64,000 nt of DNA from Ammoniphilus sp. YIM 78166 (GCF_004522215.1 NZ_SDLR01000005.1:341086-405085); one strand, 5' to 3'. Counted from the first letter of the stretch, positions 43,868 through 52,627 are shown. Notes: generated from the sequence alone by a model not told the origin. Numbers and translations are program-made.

Positions 43868-43930
43868 GTTAAATATTTTTCAAACGTTCTTAACAATTCG
43901 AATTATAGCATCGCAGGCTTTTACGGTCAA
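43868..43930 (-). promoter_or_regulatory. gbsA promoter and GbsR-type operator
   Basis: Minus strand TTGACC (43930-43925), 17-nt spacer, TATAAT (43907-43902). The leader has a dyad with ends GTTAA and TTAAC (43894-43868) around AAGAACGTTT, which also occurs in the NDH-grd leader. The gbsR copy 2 -35 box lies only 25 bp away on the other strand. Confidence 0.75.
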
Positions 43931-43955
43931 TACCAAAAAGTCTGAATTTTATAAA

Positions 43956-43984
43956 TTGACATCTTCCACCATTCTGTTTATATT
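43956..43984 (+). promoter_or_regulatory. gbsR copy 2 promoter
   Basis: TTGACA (43956-43961), 17-nt spacer, TATATT (43979-43984). Back to back with the gbsA promoter. Confidence 0.65.
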
Positions 43985-44036
43985 TATTCCATACCAAATA
44001 TTTAGAAATTTTTTAATAAGAGCAAGGAGGTGTGGA

Positions 44037-44060
44037 TGAATATCCATCATTTATGGTAAC
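44037..44060 (+). CDS. possible 7-residue leader peptide of gbsR copy 2
   Basis: AAGGAGG at 44024-44030 is ideally spaced (6 nt) for ATG 44037, which gives MNIHHLW and stops at 44058-44060. This overlaps ATG 44053 of gbsR copy 2, so ribosomes could re-initiate there. The alternative is a GTG at 44032, only one base after the Shine-Dalgarno. Confidence 0.35.
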
Positions 44061-44601
44061 TTCTTCAAAAGTGGCGTATGACCATCAAAACTTGTTGGAA
44101 ATGGGAGAAGGACTTGTGATGGACTCGATTGCTGAGACCATGGATCTTTATGGGGTTACTCCATCAATTGGACGGCTGTACTCGATTTTGTATTTTAATG
44201 ATGGACCGCTTAGTTTAGATGAGATGAGTGAGAGAACGGGCATGAGCAAACCCTCCATGTCCACGGGTATCCATGCCTTACTGGAGATCTTCATGGTACA
44301 AAAGGTCTGGATGAAAGGGGTGAGAAAGGATTTATACGTCGCAGAAAAAGATTTTTTCCAGTCGTTTATTCAGTTTTTCTGCAAAAAGTGGGAACGAGAG
44401 ATCTTATTGAACGTCAAATCAATTGAAAACGCTACAGATATCTTCAACCAATTACTAGAAGACAATAACACGCCAACCTCCATTCGGTTAAAAGCAGAAG
44501 CAAATCTCAAACAGCTAGAAGAGTCGCGCAAATATTATGAATGGCTTGTCAAGCTTGTGGAGGCTTTCCGCAGTAAGGAGATTTTTACTCTTATAAAATA
44601 A
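44053..44601 (+). CDS. gbsR: GbsR-type choline-responsive repressor, copy 2
   Basis: 182 residues from ATG 44053, which aligns with the N-terminus of copy 1; a GTG at 44032 would add seven residues but sits too close to the RBS. SIAETMDLYGVTPSIGRLYSILYF, LDEMSERTGMSKPSMSTGIHAL and WMKGVRKDLYVAEKDFF are nearly the same as in copy 1. Divergent from gbsA as in B. subtilis, so it is the likely direct repressor of gbsAB. Confidence 0.8.
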   Translation: MVTSSKVAYDHQNLLEMGEGLVMDSIAETMDLYGVTPSIGRLYSILYFNDGPLSLDEMSERTGMSKPSMSTGIHALLEIFMVQKVWMKGVRKDLYVAEKDFFQSFIQFFCKKWEREILLNVKSIENATDIFNQLLEDNNTPTSIRLKAEANLKQLEESRKYYEWLVKLVEAFRSKEIFTLIK

Positions 44602-44920
44602 GAAAAGCTTCTATCGAAGCCCACTCGGAGAAGTAGTCGGATTCATCAATAGCCGAAGCTTTTCATGCTCCAGGAAAGTATTGTTCGCTTTAATGCTTTA
44701 ACGAACTTAGACTTTCCTTCACGAAAAAAAAAGTGCCCAGAGGCACCAAGTCAAAACATATGACAAGGAATAGAACAAAGCAGATAGCTTGCCCAGCCTA
44801 GCTTGTTCTATTCCGCCTCCTCAGCTGGAGATCCTGCTAAGGATTACTACTAGTTTAACACAATATGAAGTGCTGCCATAATTAAAATTCCGATTCCTCA
44901 AATAAAGGAGACAAACGGGA
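44602..44920. other. spacer with terminator-like hairpin and a remnant of the FeS gene
   Basis: 44603-44665 holds AAAAGCTTC and GAAGCTTTT arms that may end gbsR copy 2. On the minus strand at 44729-44820, TGAGGAGGCG, then CATATGTTTTGACTTGGTGCC and a GGGCAC terminator repeat the beginning and end of the last part of the truncated FeS gene (36352-36470). The middle is replaced by a 12-bp inverted repeat (GGAATAGAACAA/TTGTTCTATTCC). The plus strand then carries the leader of the symporter gene. Confidence 0.55.
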
Positions 44921-46621
44921 ATGAATCTAAAAAATAAAATCGAGGAAGTTTCCTTTGTTGCAAGAGAAGAAGCTGCGACCCTGGAAGCTGAGATCGCCTC
45001 TCCCCCTCTAAGGAGGACTTTCTGGACACCTTGGAGAACGTGTTTGACCGGTTTTACCCTCGCTTCTGTCGTTGCTTTAGGTTATTCCACCGTTACAGAA
45101 AAGGAAATCTATTGGCCTGGATTATTTATGATGCTGGGATTCTATGCTCTATTCTATTATGTTGGAGCTAAATCTACCGAGAAAAAACGAGATGACGACA
45201 TGCTGGTAGCCGGCCGCTCCATGCCACTATGGATTGCCATGTTTACTATGACTGCCACATGGGTGGGCGGCGGATATATTACCGGCACATCTGAAAACGT
45301 GTACAACTATGGCATGGTCTGGACCCAAGCCCCTTGGGCATTCTCCATCAGCTTGATCCTTGGCGGAATTTTTTACGCAAGGAAGATGCGCCGGTACGAA
45401 TTTATGACCATGCTAGACCCGTTAGAGTCCCGTTTTGGCAAGAGAATGGGTGGACTACTTTACTTCCCGGCTCTTTTAGGCGAAGTGTTTTGTATTGCCG
45501 CTTACCTTACCGCTCTCGGCATGACCTTTGGCGTCATTTTAGGCCTGGATTTTAAAGTCTCTATTATTTTCTCTGCTTTCATCGCGATCGCCTACACCGT
45601 CATTGGCGGCTTATGGGCCATCGCCCACACGGATGTGCTGCAGCTGTGCATTATGTTTGTGGGATTAATCTTTGTACTGCCGTTTGCGTTTGCCAATGTC
45701 GGAGGAATCGAAGTGGCTTTTTCCAAGTATGCCGAAGGAATGGGGGACACGCTCAGTCTCTTCCCTCCCCTTATGGGCTGGACGGATCCGAATTGGGGCA
45801 ATTACTATTGGCAATGGTGGGATTTCGCCCTTCTCCTGATGTTAGGAGGGATTCCCTGGCAAATCTACTTCCAACGCGTCCTTGCTGCTAAAAACGAGAA
45901 TACAGCGATGTGGCTTTCGATTAGCGCTGGTTTAGTCTGCATGCTTGCCGCCGTACCGCCAGCACTTATCGGGATTGCCGGATACAATGCCGACTGGTCT
46001 GCCTTAGGAACCTCGGCACCTGAAAATCCCTCGATGATCCTATCGTATGTCTTTAAATTTATGTCACCTGGATTAGTCGGCTCTCTTGCTCTAGGCGGAC
46101 TCGCTGCAGCTGTTATCGGTTCCGTAGCGGCCTCCATGCTATCCGCTTCCTCTATGGCCGCATGGAATGTCTACCGTCCGCTAGTAAAGCCTAACGCCAA
46201 CAAGATCCAATTGGACAAGATGATTAAGCGTTGCATTATTATAGTGGGGGTCGGATCCACCATTATCGCTTTATCTGCCAAAAGCGTCTATGCTCTTTGG
46301 TATCTATCGAGTGATCTAGTCTATTGTATTTTGTTCCCGCAGCTTACGCTGGCCCTGTTTAATAAAGGGGTTAATACCTATGGCTCAGCTGCCGGATTTG
46401 CTGTTGCCTTACTCCTCCGAGTGGGTGGAGGAGAACCGCTTCTTGGCTTACCGCCCTTCCTCCCTTATCCCATGATCGAAGACGGCGTGGTCCTTTTCCC
46501 GTTCCGAACCTTTGCCATGGTAAGCAGCTTAATGACTATCATTACCGTTTCTTACTTCACTCGAAAAATTTGTCCACCTATGCCTTTGCGCAATTTGGAG
46601 ACAGGCAAACTGCATATGTAA
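44921..46621 (+). CDS. sodium:choline symporter, CHT1-like (SSS family)
   Basis: 566 residues, about 13 membrane helices. FTMTATWVGGGYITGTSE, QAPWAFSISLILGGIFYA, LLYFPALLGEVFCIAAYLTALG, LLLMLGGIPWQIYFQRVL and YALWYLSSDLVYCILFPQL match, block by block, the animal high-affinity choline transporter CHT1 (SLC5A7) as I know it. No other sodium symporter family is as close. Position between gbsR copy 2 and the end of the gbs region supports choline as the substrate. RBS AAAGGAGAC. It is monocistronic, with its own terminator. Confidence 0.85.
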   Translation: MNLKNKIEEVSFVAREEAATLEAEIASPPLRRTFWTPWRTCLTGFTLASVVALGYSTVTEKEIYWPGLFMMLGFYALFYYVGAKSTEKKRDDDMLVAGRSMPLWIAMFTMTATWVGGGYITGTSENVYNYGMVWTQAPWAFSISLILGGIFYARKMRRYEFMTMLDPLESRFGKRMGGLLYFPALLGEVFCIAAYLTALGMTFGVILGLDFKVSIIFSAFIAIAYTVIGGLWAIAHTDVLQLCIMFVGLIFVLPFAFANVGGIEVAFSKYAEGMGDTLSLFPPLMGWTDPNWGNYYWQWWDFALLLMLGGIPWQIYFQRVLAAKNENTAMWLSISAGLVCMLAAVPPALIGIAGYNADWSALGTSAPENPSMILSYVFKFMSPGLVGSLALGGLAAAVIGSVAASMLSASSMAAWNVYRPLVKPNANKIQLDKMIKRCIIIVGVGSTIIALSAKSVYALWYLSSDLVYCILFPQLTLALFNKGVNTYGSAAGFAVALLLRVGGGEPLLGLPPFLPYPMIEDGVVLFPFRTFAMVSSLMTIITVSYFTRKICPPMPLRNLETGKLHM

Positions 46622-46629
46622 TCGTGATA

Positions 46630-46652
46630 AAAGGAAGCTCTCAGCTTCCTTT
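46630..46652 (+). terminator. terminator of the choline symporter gene
   Basis: AAAGGAAGC-TCTCA-GCTTCCTTT followed by TTTGC, nine bases after the stop. Confidence 0.85.
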
Positions 46653-46758
46653 TTGCTTTGATTGTCTTTAGGAAATACTTCCTATTGCCAATCTCCCAGA
46701 ATAATTTTTATAATATACTAAAAAAAACAAAAAACTGAGAGAGAGAAAGGTCATAGAG

Positions 46759-46950
46759 ATGGAAGAGATAGGTGCCCAAATCATTCAAGAACTCGGAATA
46801 AATGCTTACCTAATATGGATGTATCTAAAAGAAAAGAGCAAGATCCCCCCCATTAAAGAGATTGCAGAAGCACTCGGCAGACAGGAACGAACAGTCAGAA
46901 GATGGGTCAAAGAATTAAAGCAAAGAGGCTATCTCGCAACGAGTAGATAA
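46759..46950 (+). CDS. small winged-helix DNA-binding protein
   Basis: 63 residues. LGINAYLIWMYLKEKSK, IKEIAEALGRQERTVRRWVKELKQRGYL is a compact helix-turn-helix plus wing of the DnaD/MarR-like kind, with nothing else attached. ATG behind GAGAGAAAGG. A terminator follows. It may be a plasmid- or phage-derived regulator. Confidence 0.65.
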   Translation: MEEIGAQIIQELGINAYLIWMYLKEKSKIPPIKEIAEALGRQERTVRRWVKELKQRGYLATSR

Positions 46951-46959
46951 TCATACCTA

Positions 46960-46988
46960 GCAATAACCGGATTCGCTCCAGTTATTGC
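46960..46988 (+). terminator. terminator after the winged-helix gene
   Basis: GCAATAAC and GTTATTGC pair, followed by TTTTTCT. Confidence 0.75.
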
Positions 46989-47092
46989 TTTTTCTCTTAT
47001 TTTGTCTATTTTTGTCTAAATGTAAGCGTTAACAAATATTATGAATCTATGTTATACTGTCTAAGGATAGAAGATTACGGAGGATGTTGCAA

Positions 47093-47245
47093 ATGTCTAA
47101 ATGGAAAATTCAAAGTACAAACCAACCACTTCCTACTAATTTAGAAGAATTGCTAGAACAGTTCAACTCAGAGGCTAAGATCCATGAACTAGCCAAAGAC
47201 CTTGTTAGAGGCCACTATGAAGAGCAATGGGAAGATGCAATCTAA
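47093..47245 (+). CDS. 50-residue acidic hypothetical protein
   Basis: ATG with CGGAGG nine bases upstream and a TATACT -10-like box 30 bp before. The product (LEELLEQFNSEAKIHELAKDLV) is helical, acidic and ends EEQWEDAI. No family recognised. A real small gene is likely because promoter, RBS and coding bias agree. Confidence 0.5.
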   Translation: MSKWKIQSTNQPLPTNLEELLEQFNSEAKIHELAKDLVRGHYEEQWEDAI

Positions 47246-47347
47246 GGGATCTACCTACTGGATTACCCCAGTTTTACCTCCACTACCTTAATGCCACATT
47301 TCATACAACTCAACCTCTTAGACAACGCCCTCAAACATGTGAACCCC

Positions 47348-47379
47348 AGCTTTACCACCCGGATACGAATGGTAAAGCT
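47348..47379. terminator. hairpin of uncertain role
   Basis: AGCTTTACCA and TGGTAAAGCT form a perfect 10-bp stem with a 12-nt loop in the spacer between the 50-residue gene and the response regulator. No U-tract follows on either strand. Confidence 0.4.
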
Positions 47380-47510
47380 GAGAATCACCATTACCTAATA
47401 TAGAAGGTGTGAACCAGCTGTTCGCCCTCACCTGCCCTACACCCGCGGCTGATTATCTCCAAGATGCTTGTGCTCTACTATATTGTAAAGTCTCTTCAGA
47501 GCTGTTTTAT

Positions 47511-48206
47511 CTACACCAGCGCCCGATACCCCGATCCCCAAACAGTGCCGATATACTGCGGTTTAGATGGATTTTCCTCAATTTTCTCTCGAATTCTTGC
47601 AATATGTACTGTCACAGTGGAGGCGTCACCTAAAGCATCCATCCCCCAAATCCTTTCAAAAAGCTCTTCTTTACTGAATACCCGGTTGGGATGTTCCATC
47701 AAGAACAGCAAGAGATCGTATTCTTTATGAGCCATCGTGACCTCACCCCCATTTACAAACACTCTTCGTGCTTCTTTATGAAGCTCAAGACCCCTGACCT
47801 GAACCTTACTTCCTTCCTCCCCCTTGCCAAAGCGCTCCTTCATCCTCTCAAACTTATTGAGATGCGCGTGGACACGGGCGACCAGCTCGCCGGAGCTGAA
47901 GGGTTTAGTAATATAGTCATCCGCGCCAAGGCCGAGGCCTTTGACTTTATAAATTTCCTCTGCCCGGGCCGAGACAAGCAAAACCGGAATATCTTCCTTC
48001 TCGCGGATTGTTTTCAACAGCTCAAAGCCGTCTGCCCCCGGCAGCATAATGTCAAGAATCACGAGATCAAATTTTTCCTTCCCCAGCGCTTGCAAGCCGT
48101 CAGTCCCGGTGTTTTCTATAGCAACAGAAAAGCCGCTCAGCTCCAGATAATCCTTTTGCAGATCAGCAATACTTTGATCGTCTTCAACAATAAGAATTCG
48201 TTTCAT
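47511..48206 (-). CDS. OmpR/PhoB-family response regulator
   Basis: 231 residues. The receiver domain has DD at residues 8-9, the phosphoacceptor Asp in LVILDIMLPG, Ser/Thr in LLVSARAEEI and Lys in YITKPFSSGEL. The C-terminal winged helix reads VTMAHKEYDLLLFLMEHPNRVFSKEELFERIWG. Paired with the histidine kinase gene 18 bp upstream; both belong to an operon with an ABC-2 exporter. Confidence 0.9.
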   Translation of the reverse strand: MKRILIVEDDQSIADLQKDYLELSGFSVAIENTGTDGLQALGKEKFDLVILDIMLPGADGFELLKTIREKEDIPVLLVSARAEEIYKVKGLGLGADDYITKPFSSGELVARVHAHLNKFERMKERFGKGEEGSKVQVRGLELHKEARRVFVNGGEVTMAHKEYDLLLFLMEHPNRVFSKEELFERIWGMDALGDASTVTVHIARIREKIEENPSKPQYIGTVWGSGYRALV

Positions 48207-48224
48207 CCTTTTCCTCCAACCAGC

Positions 48225-49658
48225 CTATACCTTTTTCAGGGAGATCATCATGCGAGTCCCTTCTCCCACTGTGCTTGTTACCCATATTTTTCCTTCGTGT
48301 CCTTCAATAATCTGTTTGGCAATAGCAAGCCCAAGGCCACTTCCGTCCGCACTTTTTCTGGATGGATCCACTCGATAAAACCGATCAAAAATATGGGGAA
48401 GATCGTCCTCAGAAATGCCTTTGCCATTATCTCGTATTTCGATAATCGCGGATGTCCGGGTTTCCCTTAGGATAATATCCACTTGCCCGTCCTCATTTTC
48501 CATATACTTCTTGGCATTATCCAGGATATTCTGAATAACACGCCTCAATCTTTCTCGATCCACTAATATCAAGACCGACTCGTTCATTTCATTGATCAGT
48601 GTTAACTTGATATTCGCCTGGTCGTACTCATAACGATAATCCTCCACACAATCTTCAAAATACTGCAGGACATCCGTTCTCTCAAAATGAAACGGAATCT
48701 GGTTCAAGTCCAGCTTGGAGTATAATAGAAGATCGTCAATCATCACGTTGACCAGCATCGCCTTGTTCCGGGCCGTTTCAAGGTATTGCTTCCTTTTTTC
48801 CGGCGTTTGCGCGACCCCATCAAGAATCCCTTCAATGTAGCCTCTGATGGAAGTAACCGGGGTTTTTAAATCGTGGGAGATGCTTGAGATCAAGAACTTT
48901 CGGTTGTCGTCGTATTTCTGCTGCAGATAAACAGACTCCTTGAGCTTAATTCGCATAAGTTCTAGTGTTCGACACAACTCCTTGACCTCTCCATCCCCTT
49001 CTTCTGCAATCCCGCAGCTTAAATCTCCTTCACTGATTTTTACCGCCGCATCCTTCAGCCTCGACACCGGTGCGATGATCCCCCGTGAGAAACGGTAGGA
49101 CACCCAAAAATTCATCGCCAAAAAAGACAGAATAAAAAAACTGACCGTAAAAATCCCGAGATAAAAGTAAAAGTCCGTTTTCAGCTGGATGGGGGCGAGC
49201 AGCAGTAGTACGCCTTTATCCCCTCCAGACAGATAATAATCTGCTCGCGTAAACATAAAGGTTCTTCCATCTAGCTCGATCGTATCCAGGTTCGATCCCT
49301 GGTTCGAGAGCATCAAGCTCTTTTCCACATCAATGAGGTTGAGCTTTCGCGTCGAATACATAACTTCGCGATTTTTTAAAATGACTGCGTGAGATCCTAA
49401 TGTCCTCACCCTATCAGACAGCTCTTGCTGATAGCGGTGATCCAGTAGCTGATCAAATTCCATGGTCTGTGCGGACCTCGTGATCTCCCCAAGTCCTGAC
49501 CTAACTTCAAAAATCCGTCTTAAATCATGGGCATCCGCTTGCGAACCGAACACCTTCGTATAAGCGGCAACAAAGATGATGACAGCCAACACGGTTAAGG
49601 TAATGGAAACTAAAACGGCTAGCACATTCATCAAGAAAAAACGTTTGGTTAATTGCAT
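48225..49658 (-). CDS. sensor histidine kinase
   Basis: 477 residues. Two membrane helices enclose an extracytoplasmic loop of about 130 residues, then HAMP (ISRGIIAPVSRLKDAAVKISEGDLS), phosphoacceptor His in SSISHDLKTPVTSIRGYIEG, N-box NILDNAKKY and G-boxes DNGKGISEDDL and GSGLGLAIAKQII. All catalytic elements are intact. Partner of the OmpR-type regulator; the signal is unknown. Confidence 0.9.
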   Translation of the reverse strand: MQLTKRFFLMNVLAVLVSITLTVLAVIIFVAAYTKVFGSQADAHDLRRIFEVRSGLGEITRSAQTMEFDQLLDHRYQQELSDRVRTLGSHAVILKNREVMYSTRKLNLIDVEKSLMLSNQGSNLDTIELDGRTFMFTRADYYLSGGDKGVLLLLAPIQLKTDFYFYLGIFTVSFFILSFLAMNFWVSYRFSRGIIAPVSRLKDAAVKISEGDLSCGIAEEGDGEVKELCRTLELMRIKLKESVYLQQKYDDNRKFLISSISHDLKTPVTSIRGYIEGILDGVAQTPEKRKQYLETARNKAMLVNVMIDDLLLYSKLDLNQIPFHFERTDVLQYFEDCVEDYRYEYDQANIKLTLINEMNESVLILVDRERLRRVIQNILDNAKKYMENEDGQVDIILRETRTSAIIEIRDNGKGISEDDLPHIFDRFYRVDPSRKSADGSGLGLAIAKQIIEGHEGKIWVTSTVGEGTRMMISLKKV

Positions 49659-49673
49659 TGCAATTCGCCTTCC

Positions 49674-50426
49674 CTATATTTCCTTGCGGTCAAACAAATA
49701 AAAACCCGCTGTAAAAAACATTATACCAGAGCTTACCATAATAAGAATCTGACGGAAAATTTTAAATCCATTGATGGACTCTGATATCCACAGGGTGTAC
49801 CAATTAAACATCGATGTAATAAAAAAGCTCGAGTACTGGGAAAAGAAAATGCCCAAAAAATTAAATCCTATGAACACAAGAATGGAGAGGAAAAATACCG
49901 CTAATCCTCCTCGCACGATATTTGCCAGCAAGACGACGAGCAGACCGAACACAAATATGGGAAGGAATGTGGTGGTATACGATAACACTACCCTCACAAT
50001 GCCAATCAAACTAACGGAAGACGGATTAAACAAAATTCCGGCTACTAAGGAAAGAAGCATAACAAACAGCAAGTTAGCCGCAATGAATAAGGCTAGAGTG
50101 GATACCTTCGCACTAAACACGCCCAAGCGGGACACTGGTCGAGTGAGCGTGATCTTCATCGTATTGGATGACATTTCCCCGTTAAACATGTCAATGGCCA
50201 CAAAGGTGGCAAACAGGGGCAAAATGGTATAAATAATCATGGATAAAACCATAAACGGAAATTCAGTGTTGCCCACCACTCTTAAACCCAGGCCATGCTT
50301 AATCGCCGTGACAGCGACTTGACCGATCAGCACGGCAAAAACAGATAAAATCGCCGCAGCCATGATTTCTTTTTTCTTTAATAGTTTAACTGTCTCATTA
50401 ATAAAAGTAGCCCTAAACCCTACCAT
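49674..50426 (-). CDS. ABC-2 type transporter permease
   Basis: 250 residues with six membrane segments, opening with FRATFINETVKLLKKKEIMAAAILSVFAVL and containing MKITLTRPVSRLGVFSAKVSTLALF, the usual NatB/ABC-2 style coupling region. Its start overlaps the ATPase gene by 14 bp. With that ATPase it forms an exporter, possibly for a peptide or drug sensed by the adjacent kinase. Confidence 0.85.
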   Translation of the reverse strand: MVGFRATFINETVKLLKKKEIMAAAILSVFAVLIGQVAVTAIKHGLGLRVVGNTEFPFMVLSMIIYTILPLFATFVAIDMFNGEMSSNTMKITLTRPVSRLGVFSAKVSTLALFIAANLLFVMLLSLVAGILFNPSSVSLIGIVRVVLSYTTTFLPIFVFGLLVVLLANIVRGGLAVFFLSILVFIGFNFLGIFFSQYSSFFITSMFNWYTLWISESINGFKIFRQILIMVSSGIMFFTAGFYLFDRKEI

Positions 50427-51135
50427 TTCTGTCTACCTCGCTAACAAAATAGTTTTCAAGAGAAGCATAGTTGGAAAGAATGTTTTTCGTATACTCCACG
50501 TTCACTAGCTTCCCGCTGTACACCACGCCGATTCGGGTACAAGTCAGCTCAACATCATGAATGAGATGGCTGGAGATAAAAAACGTTGTCCCTTCCTCTT
50601 CGGCCAGCTGCTTGATCAGCTTACGCATATCCAACATGCCCTCAACGTCCAACCCATTCAAAGGCTCATCTAAAATTAACAACTTAGGCTTGGACAGGAT
50701 CGCTGCCGCCACCCCCAGACGTTGCTTCATTCCCAGCGAGAATTTCTTAGATTTTTCATGCTTATATTTCAACATGCCGGTAATCTCCAGGCATTCATCA
50801 ATCCGCCTTTGATCCACCCCAGGGTAATAGCGAGCGAAGAGCTTCAAATTTTCATTAGCGGTTAAATACGGATACGATTCTGCCGTCTCGATAATACAGC
50901 CTACATCCTTCATGGCCTCAACATAATCATCTATAATGCTCGCACCAAAAATCTTTACATCGCCACGGTCCGGCTTAATCAGGCCTGCCATCATTTTCAT
51001 CGCGGTTGTTTTTCCGGCGCCATTCGGCCCTAAAAATCCGAAAATATCCCCTTGATTCACCTCTAAATTCAAATCGCTAATGCCCCTCCCATTACTATAA
51101 ACCTTAGTCAGGCCGGTAATTTCCATCGCTTTCAT
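50413..51135 (-). CDS. ABC transporter ATPase
   Basis: 240 residues. Walker A GPNGAGKTT, signature FSLGMKQRLGVAAA, Walker B LLILDEPLNGLDVEG, switch His in FFISSHLIHDVE. The type is that of NatA/BcrA ATPases partnering ABC-2 permeases. First of ATPase-permease-kinase-regulator on the minus strand. Start chosen at the second Met (MKAMEITGLTKVY); the exact start is uncertain by one codon. Confidence 0.9.
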   Translation of the reverse strand: MKAMEITGLTKVYSNGRGISDLNLEVNQGDIFGFLGPNGAGKTTAMKMMAGLIKPDRGDVKIFGASIIDDYVEAMKDVGCIIETAESYPYLTANENLKLFARYYPGVDQRRIDECLEITGMLKYKHEKSKKFSLGMKQRLGVAAAILSKPKLLILDEPLNGLDVEGMLDMRKLIKQLAEEEGTTFFISSHLIHDVELTCTRIGVVYSGKLVNVEYTKNILSNYASLENYFVSEVDRNGRV

Positions 51136-51214
51136 CATAAATAGCGTTCCTCTCCTTATGAATTTGGCAGAGTTGCCCTCAAGTTTCTACTTCCTCTTGA
51201 GGGCTTTCTCCCCT

Positions 51215-52486
51215 TTATTCTTCAAATACGCGGTTAAATTCCGAGTCGAAATTCGGACGATCATTGGATCGATAAGAGTTCTGATCCAGAATCACAACAT
51301 TTAAGCTTACATAAAGCTTTCCGTTACTGCTCGGATGAATTTCACCTTGTTCTTCTTCACCTTTTGGATTGGTATATTTAAAGAAGGAACGTGGCTCCTG
51401 ATAACTTGGGTCATATTCAAAGTCAAACTGATACACCTCAGGATAGTCTGCTTCAAAGCCAGGCTTGATGGTTTCGACATACCTACCCGTCACGTTATTC
51501 TTTTCTACCTTGGTAATTTCCAGTGTTCTTTGGCCAATCTTAACGAATTTCCCATTTTTCTCAATCACAATGTTATTCTTGTATGTCCCTACATGTTTGC
51601 TGGTAAAGCCGCTGGAATGGCTCACTTCCTCCACTTCTGCTCCGGCCATGCTAGGCTTATTGATCATGGTTGTCCCGATATCGGAAAGCTTAAAAACCAT
51701 ATTTAGCATCAATTCATGCTCCACGCCGAATTTGTCTTTACCTGACAGAACCACATCGCCAGTCACACTCTCCAACAAGCCGGCTTTGTTTTCAATCGCT
51801 GTACCCGATACCTTTTTCACGTAGATATCACTTTCTACCTCCGGAAGCTTAGAGTTGGGCTCCATGCGTCCATGGTCCTCCATCATCTTCTTAATACCAA
51901 AGGAGGACACAGCACTGATCACCGCTGGCACTTGCGCTTCAGATAAAGTTCCGGAGTAGACTTTACCGCCCTCCGGCCTTTCTTCCGCCTGGACATAATC
52001 CTTTAAATTACCCACCAGCGCATCCACAATCTTTTCGACTTCTGGCGCTCCCTTCTCGTTAAAAGGATTCGTAAATCGATTCCAGTTTGTTCTATCAAAA
52101 TCATCAGGGAATGTGGTCACATAATATTTGTTTTCCGTTCCGTTTTTCCAAATCGAAATCTTTTCATCTGCATAGGAGTAATTAGCCACCACTTCTCCAC
52201 TCGATTGCTGCGTGACCGATTGGCTTTCATACGTCTTCTTTGCGGGATCGTATTTTTGCACGCTAGACGCTTGGAACAGCGTTTGATTATTATCTTTGAG
52301 AGTGAACAAGGCTTCAATGGTGTAGTTATCTAGACCCTTTTCCATCTGGGACGCGGTTTGCTTGGCGGAATTTTTTAAGCGGTCATAGCCCGAACCCAAC
52401 ATTACATCGGCAAAAGCAGTTGATACAAACACACAAGCTCCAAGGGTAAAGGATAAAACCGTCATTTTCTTTTTACTCAACTTCAT
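51215..52486 (-). CDS. secreted hypothetical protein upstream of the ABC-two-component operon
   Basis: 423 residues from the ATG at 52486, seven bases after GGAG; the longer frame is unsupported. Signal peptide KKKMTVLSFTLGACVFVSTAFA. The mature protein is beta-rich with repeated two-strand units (ENKYYVTTFPDDFDRTNW, GVEHELMLNMVFKLSDIG) and no known domain. 77 bp upstream of the ATPase gene on the same strand, so probably co-expressed; it could be the sensed or exported-factor partner of the system. Confidence 0.6.
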   Translation of the reverse strand: MKLSKKKMTVLSFTLGACVFVSTAFADVMLGSGYDRLKNSAKQTASQMEKGLDNYTIEALFTLKDNNQTLFQASSVQKYDPAKKTYESQSVTQQSSGEVVANYSYADEKISIWKNGTENKYYVTTFPDDFDRTNWNRFTNPFNEKGAPEVEKIVDALVGNLKDYVQAEERPEGGKVYSGTLSEAQVPAVISAVSSFGIKKMMEDHGRMEPNSKLPEVESDIYVKKVSGTAIENKAGLLESVTGDVVLSGKDKFGVEHELMLNMVFKLSDIGTTMINKPSMAGAEVEEVSHSSGFTSKHVGTYKNNIVIEKNGKFVKIGQRTLEITKVEKNNVTGRYVETIKPGFEADYPEVYQFDFEYDPSYQEPRSFFKYTNPKGEEEQGEIHPSSNGKLYVSLNVVILDQNSYRSNDRPNFDSEFNRVFEE

Positions 52487-52604
52487 ATACATGCTCCTTT
52501 TTTTCATATTCGGAAACGTTCCCTTGTCTTTCATTATAAAGAGGGGTTCTTGAAATCATCTAAATAAACTATTAACAAATTATTAACTCGTGGCACACAA
52601 AAAA

Positions 52605-52622
52605 CCCTCCAGCAATGGAGGG
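52605..52622 (-). terminator. terminator of the long chromate transporter gene
   Basis: CCCTCC-AGCAAT-GGAGGG with TTTTTTTG following on the minus strand. Confidence 0.85.
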
Positions 52623-52627
52623 CTTCT

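Noticed and set aside
44728-44830. riboswitch or attenuator in the choline symporter leader
   Set aside because: The sequence is better explained on the other strand as a relic of the FeS gene end with its terminator; no antiterminator pairing was found.
47246-47510. coding sequence between the 50-residue gene and the response regulator
   Set aside because: Open stretches there are short, lack ribosome sites and match no family; only a hairpin is visible.
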